From Polyangiaceae bacterium (GTDB taxonomy: Bacteria > Myxococcota_A > Polyangia > Polyangiales > Polyangiaceae), in NCBI GenBank assembly GCA_020633235.1, contig JACKEA010000003.1, positions 248,001 to 312,000 on the forward strand: a stretch of DNA of 64,000 nucleotides. The letters run 5' to 3'. Positions 8,241 through 16,906 of this stretch are shown piece after piece (positions within the stretch are counted from its first letter, which is position 1; every line of letters begins with the position of its first letter). The translations under genes were made by a program, and so were the position numbers. Below the pieces are notes generated by a model. That model did not search any database, had not been told where the DNA came from, and saw only the letters and a program-made list of their open reading frames with translations.

Positions 8241-11200
8241 TCACTGGCCGCGTTGAACGAGAGTCCCCGCCGCGCCGTACACCTCGAAGGGCACTTCGGC
8301 GCTGGGGTCGAAGCGACAGCTCATGCTGCGGTACTGGATGGTGTCGCCTTCGTCACTCGAGCGAAACATCCAGGAGTGCTCCAGGTCGTCGAGCAGCAAG
8401 ATGGCGCGATCCCAACGCGGGCTCTGGTCCGAAGCGTCCAGCACCAGTCCCTCGGCGTCGAAGGCGGCGACGCAGGGCTCCTTCGGCGTGCCGTGCATCA
8501 CCGCGTGGGAGGTGAGCAGCACGCGCATCGGCTCCGTCGGATCACTGACGATGATCGGGTGCCGGGTGCCTCCCGAGTAGGGCACGACCACCCGCGGAGT
8601 GTCGGTCTTGGTCACCGCACCGCAGCGTTTGGGCTGGCTGCCCGTGTTCCTCTGGGTCGGGATCGCGATGGGCTTGTCCACCGCCGGGCCGTGGGTATTG
8701 AACGGATACAAGAGGGCGCTCTCGGCCGGGCCGTCCGCGTCGAAGATCATGAGCTGCAGCCCCGAGCGCTTCTTGTCGTAAGCGATGTCGCGCACCTGCG
8801 TGAGGCCGAAGGCTGCAGGCGCCGTGAGCCCCGTGCTGTAGGCGTCGAAGGCCCAGGCGGCGCCCTCTCGGCGGGCCCGTACCACCACGGCGCCGTTGTC
8901 GAAGATCGCCAGCGGCACGTGAGTGCCACCGATGCGTGCCATCTCCGCGCGCCGACCGGACAGCGAGGAGTACGGCCACTGGATGGGCGGGACCGTGGCG
9001 ACGCTCTTGCCATCCACGAAGTAGGTCACCTGGTCGTCGTGTGACGAGCGATGCACGCGAAGGTAGAGTCCGCCTTCGCCAATGCTGATCAGATCCGGGC
9101 TGGCGAACTGGGCGCCGGCTCCCTCGCGGGAGTAGTCGCCGGGAACGTAGGGCCCGGCGTCGGGGATGCGCGCCCGCACCACCTTGCCCTCGAGCAGGTT
9201 GTCCCAAGCCACTTCCACGTTGGCGATGCGGGCCTTGCCCGAAGCTTCCGGCGTGGGGTAGCGCAAGGCAGCGCCGCCCTCCACCTGCGTGGACACCATC
9301 AAGGCGTGCTCTTGCGGATTCTTGGCGGGAGGAATGAGCTCCACGCTGGAGACCTGGGGATGCTGGCCGCCCACACCATGGAGCACACGAGCGCTCGCGT
9401 GATTGCCGTCCCGCACCACCGAGTACCAGGCCACCTTACCGATGGCCGCTTGGTCCGCCGTAGGCGCGCGGCTCACTCCGGACAGCGGCTTCCAGGCGCC
9501 TTCTTCCAGCGTGCAGGAGAAGGCCGTGCGCACCTTGCGATCGAAGAGATCCCGCGCGGGACGATCCGGAGGCGCCAAGACGCCTTGGTCGTCGTCCGCC
9601 TCTCCTCGCCACCCGAGGCGGGAGAGCTCGTTGCCGATGACACAACCGGCTGGATGGCAGCTCACCTGCTCCGAGCAGCGGCTCGAGCCACGGCACAGCC
9701 GCAGCGGTAACCGCCCGATCGGTTCCCAGGTGGCACCGCCGTCGAGAGACTCCCAGGCGCTGGCGACCCCGGTCGAGATGGCCAGAGCACGGGAGCCGAC
9801 GGCGCCGAGCAAGTTGATGTCGTGCGGCGGCTCCGACAGCTGCACCAGGTTCCCATCTTGATCCGTGATGGCCAGGGTCCAGCCGTTGCCGTTGCGGAAG
9901 ACGATGGCGACCGTGCCGTCGTCCCCGGGGCTGAGGGACACCACCTGGGCTCCGGACCCGGACGGCGGGCGGGCGAACATGCCGCTCTCTTCGAAGTTCT
10001 GCGTCGCCTCGATCTGGCTCACCTCGTGAGCCTCGAAGGACAGCCCTCGATCTCGCGACACGTACACGGCGTAGGCGCCCGTCTTGGAGCGCTTGCCCAC
10101 GGCGTAGGCCGTGCGTCCGTCCAAGGAGAACGCGACGGCGGCGGCGTACCCCGTCAGCGCCGGCGTCGCCGACAAGGTCAGCTCGAACCCTTCGGACTGG
10201 GGCTCGTCTCGATCGGGCTTCTTCTCCCGAGCCACCTTCGCGGCCTCCGCGAGCGCCTCCTTCGGGTTCGCTCCCGCGTCCGGCGGGATCTTGCGGCGCG
10301 CGTACACGCCGTAGCTGCTGCAGCCCCGCGACCGCGAGAAGGGCGGACAGATCCCGCTCACCACCAGCGCGCCGTCGGCCCCCACGGCGAGACCCAGCTG
10401 ATTCATGCGTCCGATGACGTCGTAGCCCTCGCGCAGCCACTTCTTGCCGCCGTCGTGGGACAGATACAGGTCGATTTCCTGTGTGGAGCCCACGTTCCGC
10501 CGGGAGCACGCGAGGGCCAGCTCCTTGTCGAAGCCGGCGAGGCGCAGGGCGCGGCAGTCCTTGGCCACGAGCAGGGGCGCTTCCTGGATGGCGCCATCCG
10601 CCGGTCCTTGCCACAGGACCCAGCCGTTCTTTCCTTTGCCCTCCGCCTTGGCCACTTCCAGGTAGCGGCCGTCGAGGACGATGGCGCGACCTTCTGCCAG
10701 CGCGCTGGCGTCGGGACCCCGAGGCGGTCGCTTGGTGAGCTGGAATCGGTGACGGGTCGGGGTGCGCGAGAGGCGGATGAGGCCCTTGCCATCCCACTTC
10801 ATGACGCCGAGCGCGGTTTGCACCACCGCCTCGCCGTCCTTGTCCTGGAGCAACCCGTAGGCGCCGCTGGGGGGAACGTCGAGCTTCTTCCAGCTGGCTC
10901 CGGAATCGTTCGTCGTCCACAGCGCTTCAGGAACGCTGAGCGCCAAGCCGTGGCCGTCTTTCTGCAAGCCCACGTCGACGTATCGCGTCTTGGCCGGGGT
11001 CACGGTCTGCCACGACGCGCCGCCATCCGCGCTCTGCAGGATGCGACCGGCGAAATCGACGCCGGCGATGGCGCTGCCCGCTGCGCTGAGGCGCGCCAGG
11101 CGATCGAGCGGCGCGCTCGATCGCACGAAGGGCCCCAGCGGCTGCTCCGACTCGTAGGTGGTTCCGCTCTGGCCGACGAAGACCCAGCTGTCCCCGCGTC

Positions 11201-11516
11201 GCAGAATGCTGACGAGCTTCTCCGGCGCCAAGCGCGCAGCGGCTTTCGCGTTGCCGTGCTTGTCCACGAGCCAGCGCTCGCCGCGATCACCCGCGAGGAG
11301 AATGTGACCATCCGGGAGGTCGAAGCGAGTGCCGAGGGGCGCCTCGCTGCGCGGGTGGTAGCGCCACACCGCGGGGGAGCGATATCCCGCCGTGGACTTT
11401 GCACCTTCCAAGAGCGACGGCCGCGGCGTGCGGGGCTTCGGCCGATCCCCGCTGCACGCGGCGGCAGCGGCGAAAGCCGCGCTCACGAGGAGAACCGGGA
11501 TCAGGGCCTTACGCAT
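8241..11516 (-). CDS. Large Asp-box (BNR-repeat) lipoprotein
   Basis: A 1091-residue exported protein starting MRKALIPVLL with a lipobox AAAAC (Cys21). It contains repeated Asp-box motifs of the S-x-D-x-G-x-x-W type: SADGGASWQT, TNDSGASWKK, SHDGGKKWLR and SLDGGATWEP. These mark a beta-propeller like those of sialidases and YCF48/photosystem-stability factors. Charged spacers separate propeller segments, so there may be two propellers. I see no sialidase active-site signature, so a binding or scaffold role at the outer membrane is more likely than hydrolysis. An upstream ATG at 11531 is also in frame; 11516 is chosen because the lipoprotein signal begins there. It is transcribed divergently from the Ser/Thr kinase. 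Confidence 0.82.
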   Translation of the reverse strand: MRKALIPVLLVSAAFAAAAACSGDRPKPRTPRPSLLEGAKSTAGYRSPAVWRYHPRSEAPLGTRFDLPDGHILLAGDRGERWLVDKHGNAKAAARLAPEKLVSILRRGDSWVFVGQSGTTYESEQPLGPFVRSSAPLDRLARLSAAGSAIAGVDFAGRILQSADGGASWQTVTPAKTRYVDVGLQKDGHGLALSVPEALWTTNDSGASWKKLDVPPSGAYGLLQDKDGEAVVQTALGVMKWDGKGLIRLSRTPTRHRFQLTKRPPRGPDASALAEGRAIVLDGRYLEVAKAEGKGKNGWVLWQGPADGAIQEAPLLVAKDCRALRLAGFDKELALACSRRNVGSTQEIDLYLSHDGGKKWLREGYDVIGRMNQLGLAVGADGALVVSGICPPFSRSRGCSSYGVYARRKIPPDAGANPKEALAEAAKVAREKKPDRDEPQSEGFELTLSATPALTGYAAAVAFSLDGRTAYAVGKRSKTGAYAVYVSRDRGLSFEAHEVSQIEATQNFEESGMFARPPSGSGAQVVSLSPGDDGTVAIVFRNGNGWTLAITDQDGNLVQLSEPPHDINLLGAVGSRALAISTGVASAWESLDGGATWEPIGRLPLRLCRGSSRCSEQVSCHPAGCVIGNELSRLGWRGEADDDQGVLAPPDRPARDLFDRKVRTAFSCTLEEGAWKPLSGVSRAPTADQAAIGKVAWYSVVRDGNHASARVLHGVGGQHPQVSSVELIPPAKNPQEHALMVSTQVEGGAALRYPTPEASGKARIANVEVAWDNLLEGKVVRARIPDAGPYVPGDYSREGAGAQFASPDLISIGEGGLYLRVHRSSHDDQVTYFVDGKSVATVPPIQWPYSSLSGRRAEMARIGGTHVPLAIFDNGAVVVRARREGAAWAFDAYSTGLTAPAAFGLTQVRDIAYDKKRSGLQLMIFDADGPAESALLYPFNTHGPAVDKPIAIPTQRNTGSQPKRCGAVTKTDTPRVVVPYSGGTRHPIIVSDPTEPMRVLLTSHAVMHGTPKEPCVAAFDAEGLVLDASDQSPRWDRAILLLDDLEHSWMFRSSDEGDTIQYRSMSCRFDPSAEVPFEVYGAAGTLVQRGQ

Positions 11517-11598
11517 CGAAGTCTCAGACATAGCGCGGCGCGTCGAGAGCGTCGATTGCTTCGGAACGCAGCGGAAAAAACTGAGCTACGATGCTCGG

Positions 11599-13164
11599 AT
11601 GGATGGACAGTCCGCCACCGGACGCGTCGTCGGGCGCTACGTGCTCTACGACGAAATAGCGTCTGGCGGCATGGCGACCATCCATCTCGGCTGCCTGATG
11701 GGCCAGGTGGGTTTCGCGCGCGTGGTGGCCATCAAGAAGCTGCATCCTCACCTCGCCAAAGACCCCGAGTTCGTCGCGATGTTCCTGGACGAAGCCCGCG
11801 TGGCGGCGGGTGTTCGTCACCCGAACGTCGTTTCCACGTTGGACGTGGTGGCCACCGACGGCGAGCTGTTCCTGGTCATGGATTACGTGGAAGGCGACTC
11901 GCTGTCGCGCTTGCTGCGCGCCGCGCGGCGCAAGAACGAGCTCTTGCCGCCGCCGCTGGTGAGCTCGGTAATGACGGGGGTACTGTACGGCCTGCACGCG
12001 GCCCACACGGCGAAGGACGAGCGGGGTCAGTCCCTGAGCATCGTCCACCGGGACGTATCTCCGCAGAACGTCTTGGTGGGCGTGGATGGCGTCGCGCGGG
12101 TGGTGGACTTCGGCGTGGCCAAGGCCTCCCGTCGGCTGATGGAGACCGAAGCCGGTCGCATGAAAGGCAAGTTCGCCTACATGGCTCCGGAGCAAGTCCG
12201 CCAAGACACCCTCGATCAGCGCGCCGACGTCTTCGCCGCGGGGATCTGCGCCTGGGAAGCGCTGACCGGCAAGCACCTGTTCTCGGCGGACGATCCCGGT
12301 CGCACGATCGCGAAGCTCCTGGAGTCGCAGGTGCCGCCGCCGAGCTCGATGGCACCGGACGTCTCCCCCGAGCTCGACGCCGTCGTGCTGCGGGCGCTCG
12401 AGCGCAGCCCCGACGCGCGCTTTCAGACCGCCCGGGAGATGGCCATCGCGCTGGAAGATGCGGTGCCGCCATGGGTCGCCCGCAAGGTGGGAGAGTGGGT
12501 GCTGGCGTCGGTGGGTCCCGAGCTCGAAAAGCGCGGGAAACGCCTGGCGGAGCTGTCCAGCCAGACCCACGCGCGAGCTCCGGCGAGCTTGGCGGCGGCT
12601 CAGGAGCTCATCGGACGAAGCTCCGTGGCGCCGGAGCCAGAGGACGAAGCGCCCACCCGGGTCCACGAGGTCAGCTCGCATCCCTCGCTGTCCGCTGCCC
12701 GAGCTCCCGAGACCGGCACACCAATCTCTCACGTGTCGGTGTTGAGCGACGTCTCCAACGCCTCTTACACCACGCCGCCTCCGGCGCGCATTCCACGCCG
12801 CGGTCTCGTGGCCGTCGCCATCGCCCTGGTATCCGCTGCGCTGCTCGTGGTGGTGGGTGCCATCGTGCTCCTCGGACGCCGCGCCGAGCCCCAAGCCCAC
12901 GACGTGGCGGCGGCACCGCCCGAGGAAACCGCCGCAGCGCCCCCGAGCGTGCAGCTCGAGCCCATCGCCACCGCGCCCCCCGAGCCCGCGCCGCAAGCTT
13001 CGGCCGAACCGGAGCCGGAACCATCCGCGACAGCGCCGAAGCCCGAGCCCAAGCAGCCGTCGATTGCGAAGCCGGTCGTTACCGCGCCGCCCCAACAAAA
13101 GAACTGCAACCCGCCCTACACCATCGAAAACGGCATCAAGAAATTCAAGAGGGAGTGCTTGTGA
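11599..13164 (+). CDS. Membrane Ser/Thr protein kinase (Hanks type)
   Basis: A 521-residue kinase. The catalytic domain (about 13-285) has the glycine loop (IASGGMATIHLG), the ATP lysine in VVAIKKLH (Lys46), the catalytic HRDVSPQN (Asp152), the DFG Asp170 in VVDFGVAKAS, and APE in AYMAPEQV. An acidic/hydrophilic linker leads to one transmembrane helix (about 403-426), then an extracytoplasmic Pro/Ala/Glu-rich stretch. It ends in a short cysteine-bearing tail (KNCNPPYTIENGIKKF then ECL). The ATG at 11599 is chosen because it starts directly before the kinase fold; longer in-frame sequence upstream overlaps the divergent promoter region. The GTGA overlap with the next gene predicts coupled synthesis. 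Confidence 0.93.
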   Translation: MDGQSATGRVVGRYVLYDEIASGGMATIHLGCLMGQVGFARVVAIKKLHPHLAKDPEFVAMFLDEARVAAGVRHPNVVSTLDVVATDGELFLVMDYVEGDSLSRLLRAARRKNELLPPPLVSSVMTGVLYGLHAAHTAKDERGQSLSIVHRDVSPQNVLVGVDGVARVVDFGVAKASRRLMETEAGRMKGKFAYMAPEQVRQDTLDQRADVFAAGICAWEALTGKHLFSADDPGRTIAKLLESQVPPPSSMAPDVSPELDAVVLRALERSPDARFQTAREMAIALEDAVPPWVARKVGEWVLASVGPELEKRGKRLAELSSQTHARAPASLAAAQELIGRSSVAPEPEDEAPTRVHEVSSHPSLSAARAPETGTPISHVSVLSDVSNASYTTPPPARIPRRGLVAVAIALVSAALLVVVGAIVLLGRRAEPQAHDVAAAPPEETAAAPPSVQLEPIATAPPEPAPQASAEPEPEPSATAPKPEPKQPSIAKPVVTAPPQQKNCNPPYTIENGIKKFKRECL

Positions 13165-13985
13165 GGATCTCCGTGGCCATCGCCGTGCTGCTGGCGACGT
13201 TCCCCGCGGCGGCGGCCGGCCCCAGCAAGGATCAGTGCTTGAACGCCCACGAGCAGGGACAGGTCGCCCACAAGAAGGGGGACATGGACGCGGCGCGGCA
13301 GCACTTCGAGCTGTGCAGCGACGCCGCCTGCCCCGACTTGGTGAAGAACGACTGCGGCGAGCGGCTGAAGAAGCTCGCGGCGGAGATTCCATCGCTCACC
13401 GTGCGGGTGCTGGGTCCCGGCGGCAGCGACGCGGCCCTCACCGTCGACGGCAAGAAGGCCACGCCCCGCGCCGATGGCAGCTTGGAGCTGACGCCGGGGG
13501 ATCACGTGCTCCGCGCCACCGCGGCGGACGGTCGCAGCGCGGAAGAGCAGGTCACCCTCGCCGCCGGATCCCACGGTGTGACCATCACCTTGGAGCTGCC
13601 CGAGCCGAAGCCCGTGGAGCCCGCGCCCACGCCCAAGGAGGAACCCAAGCCAAGCAGCGGCGTGCGCCCCGCGGTGCTCGTCTTGGGCGGGGTAGCGGTG
13701 CTGGGCCTGGCGGGCTTCACGGCCTTCGGCCTCGCGGGTCGCTCGAAACAGAGTGATCTCGAAGCGAGCTGCGCGCCCAACTGCACGCGCGATGCAGTCG
13801 ACGACATGCGCCAAAAGTACCTCTTCGCCGACATCTCCTTGGGCGTTGCCGTGGTTGCCGGAGGCGCCGCGGCATACCTCCACTTCCAGAAGCCCAAGAA
13901 AGAAAAGCCCGCGCCCACGGTCGCGTGGATCAGCGGCGCACCGCTGCCACACGGCGCCGCCGTAGGTGTCGGCGGTCGCTTCTGA
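13161..13985 (+). CDS. PEGA-like/TPR-like membrane protein coupled to the Ser/Thr kinase
   Basis: A 274-residue protein starting at GTG 13161, which overlaps the kinase stop codon. A signal peptide (about 1-20, ending AAAAG) is followed by a helical, cysteine-containing TPR-like segment (DQCLNAHEQGQVAHKKGD). Next is a PEGA-like beta domain (TVDGKKATPRADGSLEL), a Pro/Glu linker and two hydrophobic segments (about 170-195 and 222-242). Kinase/PEGA pairs of this kind are common in Myxococcota genomes. The protein probably sits in the envelope beside the kinase's outer tail. Its stop codon directly abuts that of the convergent VWA lipoprotein (TGATCA). Confidence 0.78.
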   Translation: MRISVAIAVLLATFPAAAAGPSKDQCLNAHEQGQVAHKKGDMDAARQHFELCSDAACPDLVKNDCGERLKKLAAEIPSLTVRVLGPGGSDAALTVDGKKATPRADGSLELTPGDHVLRATAADGRSAEEQVTLAAGSHGVTITLELPEPKPVEPAPTPKEEPKPSSGVRPAVLVLGGVAVLGLAGFTAFGLAGRSKQSDLEASCAPNCTRDAVDDMRQKYLFADISLGVAVVAGGAAAYLHFQKPKKEKPAPTVAWISGAPLPHGAAVGVGGRF

Positions 13986-15125
13986 TCAGGGGCAGGTCAC
14001 GACCAGCTGCACCGGCGCGGAGCTCGCGACCTGCTCGCAGCTCGCAAAGCACAGCTCGACGGCGGAGCCGACCATGTAGTAGCCCGCAGCGTTGCTGCCG
14101 TTGCCGCATGCCTTCGCGGAGCTCACCTTCGGCAGCGACTGGCCGGCGACCGTCACGCCCGTGACCGTCGCTCCACCCGGTGGCGCGAAGCGGCAGCCCA
14201 CCGCCGCCCTCGAGAGGGCGTTGTGGATGGAGCCCTGGCTACCCACCGGCACGGCGCTCTGCGTTCCTCCGGCGTTGGCCAGCTGGCTCAGAGTCGACAT
14301 GTTGGCGCCGCTGAACCCGAGCACCCAGGTGTACACGGGAGGCGAGCCCCCGAGGGCAGCACTGGCGATTTGCGGCAGCGTGAACGTGCTCCCACACGAG
14401 TCGAAGATGGTGTAGTCCGTGAGCAACGCGAACACCACCTGGTGGTCCGTGAGCTGCTTCGCTTGGCTGGTGCAGAAGTCCAAGCCCCCCGACAGCGCGC
14501 CTTCCAGCTGGGTAGTCCCGCTGTTGTTGACCGCAGCCAGGGACGCGGCGATCGCCCCCGCCCCGCTTGGCATCACGGAGAGCGGCACTGCCGGCTTGTC
14601 GTAGCCGTTGCCGCCGCAGCTGCCGGGACCCGCGGCGGGCGGCATGTACTGGAGCGCGAGCTGGTTGCCCGCCATGCCCGCGTCGTTGGCGAACGCTTCG
14701 ACGCCGGTCTTGATCGAGGACCACTCGTTGCCGTTGGTGGTGCGATCCAGCATCAGGTACATCGCCGTCGGCATCGCCGGAACGGTGACGGGGCCCGAAA
14801 CGCACGTAGCTCCGCCGCTGCCCGCCGCCCCGCCAGCCCCCGCCGCTCCGGCAGCTCCAGCCAGCCCGCCGGCGCCCGCTGCCCCGCCAGCGCCGGCAGC
14901 TCCACCGCTGCCCGCCGCGCCACCGATGTTCCCACCGCTGCCTGCGATTCCACCGCTGCCGCCCACGCCGCTGTCCGTCGTGCCGCCCGTCCCACCCGTG
15001 GGCGTGCCCGCGTCCTTCTTGGCGCCGCCCCCGAGCAGATCGTCGTCCGATGGCGCCAACAAGGAGCAACCCCCTGCCACCGCCGAAGCGAGCAGCGCGA
15101 AGCCGAGCCAGCTGCCACGTCCCAT
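13986..15125 (-). CDS. VWA-like lipoprotein with Gly/Ala-rich linker
   Basis: A 379-residue lipoprotein starting MGRGSWLG with lipobox AVAGGC (Cys20). Residues of about 40-120 form a low-complexity Gly-Ala-Ser-Thr linker, which is also visible as a GC-rich tract at about 14810-15000. The rest resembles a von Willebrand A fold, but the metal site is degenerate: LDRTTNGN stands where DxSxS is expected. Several cysteines (FCTSQ, VGCRF, FASCEQV) may form disulfides. An in-frame GTG at 15143 is possible, but the ATG at 15125 begins the signal peptide. A cell-surface binding role is inferred. Confidence 0.75.
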   Translation of the reverse strand: MGRGSWLGFALLASAVAGGCSLLAPSDDDLLGGGAKKDAGTPTGGTGGTTDSGVGGSGGIAGSGGNIGGAAGSGGAAGAGGAAGAGGLAGAAGAAGAGGAAGSGGATCVSGPVTVPAMPTAMYLMLDRTTNGNEWSSIKTGVEAFANDAGMAGNQLALQYMPPAAGPGSCGGNGYDKPAVPLSVMPSGAGAIAASLAAVNNSGTTQLEGALSGGLDFCTSQAKQLTDHQVVFALLTDYTIFDSCGSTFTLPQIASAALGGSPPVYTWVLGFSGANMSTLSQLANAGGTQSAVPVGSQGSIHNALSRAAVGCRFAPPGGATVTGVTVAGQSLPKVSSAKACGNGSNAAGYYMVGSAVELCFASCEQVASSAPVQLVVTCP

Positions 15126-15146
15126 GATCGGAGAGCGTACCACGCG

Positions 15147-16418
15147 CTACGAGGGTTTGTCGGTCCGCCGCGAGCACGCCGCGGCGCGCCTCGTGAGCAG
15201 CGCTCGTTCCGTCTCGTTCTCGGTGAGCTCCGCCGCTTTCTCGAGCTCTCCGCGCGCTTCCTCGAAGCGCTCGAGCTTCATCAACAAGTCCGCCCGCACC
15301 GCGGGAAGCAGGTGGTAGCGGTCGAGGGCGCCGTCCTCGACCAGGCCGTCCACCAACTCGAGCCCCGCCTCGGGCCCCAGCGCCATGCCGACGGCCACGG
15401 CGCGGTTCAGCGCGACCACGGGAGACGGCACTCGCTCCAACAGCAGGCCGTAGAGCGCCGTGATGGCGTGCCAGTCCGTCTGCTCCGCCGTGAGCGCTCG
15501 CGCGTGGCAGGCAGCGATGGCCGCTTGCAGCTGGTACGGCCCCGGCTGCGCCGCCTTGGCCCGGGCTCGCTCCAGGGCCGCGAGCCCGCGGTGGATCAGG
15601 AGCTGGTCCCACTTCGCGCGGTTCTGCTCCATGAGCAGCACCGGCTCGCCGTCAGGCCCGGTGCGCGCGTGGGTGCGCGACGCTTGGATCTCCATCAGCG
15701 CGACGAGCCCGTGAACCTCCGCCTCGTCCGGCAACAGCTCGGCGAGCACTCGACCGAGACGCAGCGCATCGGCGCACAGCGTCGGTCGCATCCAGTCGTC
15801 CCCGGAGGTGGCGGAGTAGCCCTCGTTGAAGATCAGGTACACCACCTCGAGCACCGACGGCAGCCGCTCGGCGAGCTCGTGCTTCTGTGGCACTTCGAAG
15901 GCGACGTTCTTCTCGGCGAGGGTACGCTTTGCCCGCACGATCCGCTGAGCGATGGTGGGCTCTGTAGCAAGGAACGCCCGGGCGATCTCGTCGCTGGTGA
16001 GCCCGCCCAGGAGCCTCAAGGTGAGTGCCACGCGCGCCTCGGTGGACAGCACCGGATGGCAGGCGATGAACACCAAGCGCAAGAGGTCGTCCCGCACCGG
16101 GTCGTCGATGTGCGCTTCGATATCGGGCTCCGCCGCCGCATCCACGTCCCGCGCGATTTCGTCGTGCTTGCCGCCGGCCATCTTGCGGTGACGCAACACG
16201 TTGATGGCGCGGCGCTTCGCCGTGGTCATCAGCCACGCGCCGGGGTTTTCCGGCACCCCGCTCTCCGGCCACTCCGACAGCGCCGCCACCAGCGCGTCCT
16301 GCGCCAGCTCCTCGGCCAGCCCCACGTCCTTCACCATGCGCGTCAGCGCGCCGATCAGGCGCGGCGACTCGATGCGAAACACCGCGTCGATCGCGCGCTG
16401 GGCTTCCGACCTGCTCAC
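15147..16418 (-). CDS. ECF42-type RNA polymerase sigma factor with C-terminal TPR-like extension
   Basis: A 423-residue sigma factor. Region 2 is at about 5-75 (AEELAQDALVAALSEWP, then NPGAWLMTTAKRRAINVLRH) and region 4 at about 110-165 (ARVALTLRLLGGLTSDEIA, IAQRIVRAKRTL). A long helical extension (FNEGYSATSGDDWMRP and following TPR-like repeats) is diagnostic of the ECF42/DUF6596 group. The GTG at 16418 is chosen because it follows a GGCGAGG sequence and lies just before region 2; open frame upstream is non-homologous. In this group regulation is thought to act through the C-terminal extension rather than an anti-sigma factor, often beside a DGPF/YCII-domain gene, which is missing here. Confidence 0.88.
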   Translation of the reverse strand: MSRSEAQRAIDAVFRIESPRLIGALTRMVKDVGLAEELAQDALVAALSEWPESGVPENPGAWLMTTAKRRAINVLRHRKMAGGKHDEIARDVDAAAEPDIEAHIDDPVRDDLLRLVFIACHPVLSTEARVALTLRLLGGLTSDEIARAFLATEPTIAQRIVRAKRTLAEKNVAFEVPQKHELAERLPSVLEVVYLIFNEGYSATSGDDWMRPTLCADALRLGRVLAELLPDEAEVHGLVALMEIQASRTHARTGPDGEPVLLMEQNRAKWDQLLIHRGLAALERARAKAAQPGPYQLQAAIAACHARALTAEQTDWHAITALYGLLLERVPSPVVALNRAVAVGMALGPEAGLELVDGLVEDGALDRYHLLPAVRADLLMKLERFEEARGELEKAAELTENETERALLTRRAAACSRRTDKPS

Positions 16419-16465
16419 CCTCGCCGAACTACCACGCTTCGCCGTCAAAGAGGCGCTGGGTCGAG

Positions 16466-16849
16466 CTATTCGTCGCACTCCGAGCTCGGAAACTGGCGGC
16501 ACAGCGCGGCGAAGAGCGCCTCCTCCTTCTCGCTCGCCGTGCCTGCCCGCACCTTGATGGCGAGCTGGGCGATCACTCCCTCGATTGGCCTGCGGAATTG
16601 CTCGTCGCTCGGCGAGGCCGGAGGTCGAGCACTCCCGCTCTCTTCCACCTCGACCGACTCCGGCGTGTCGTCCCCGAAACCGCCCAGCGGCTGGGATGTC
16701 GGGTCTGCCAACACCAAGGGTTCGGGCGGCACGCTGCGCTCGCTGCGCCACATGCGCTCCTCGGAAAAGAGCGCGTGCAGCAGCAGTGCTCCGACGATGG
16801 CGGCCGCCGCCGTCAGCGCGAACCAACTGTCGTGCCAGCGACTCACCAC
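16466..16849 (-). CDS. Small single-pass membrane protein, unknown function
   Basis: A 127-residue protein with one N-terminal membrane helix (about 10-27, FALTAAAAIVGALLLHALF) and an acidic, proline-containing soluble tail that ends in a helical segment with two cysteines. It lies 47 bp upstream of the ECF sigma gene in the same direction and 57 bp downstream of the metallophosphoesterase gene. I do not recognise a family. The start could be either of two adjacent GTG codons (16849 or 16846). The reading frame is short but plausible, with a sensible signal-anchor. Topology does not match a classical anti-sigma factor, which has its sigma-binding domain before the helix. Confidence 0.5.
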   Translation of the reverse strand: MVSRWHDSWFALTAAAAIVGALLLHALFSEERMWRSERSVPPEPLVLADPTSQPLGGFGDDTPESVEVEESGSARPPASPSDEQFRRPIEGVIAQLAIKVRAGTASEKEEALFAALCRQFPSSECDE

Positions 16850-16906
16850 GTGACGATAGCGCTCCGCGAGGTTCCGCGCCGCACCAACATCCTGGTGGAG
16901 AAACGC

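Noticed and set aside
14810..15000. Apparent simple-sequence DNA repeat
   Set aside because: It is the Gly/Ala-rich linker of the VWA lipoprotein; codons vary and the frame is maintained.
16466..16849. Anti-sigma factor for the ECF sigma gene
   Set aside because: The small protein has its membrane helix at the very N-terminus with the soluble part outside, leaving no cytoplasmic sigma-binding domain.
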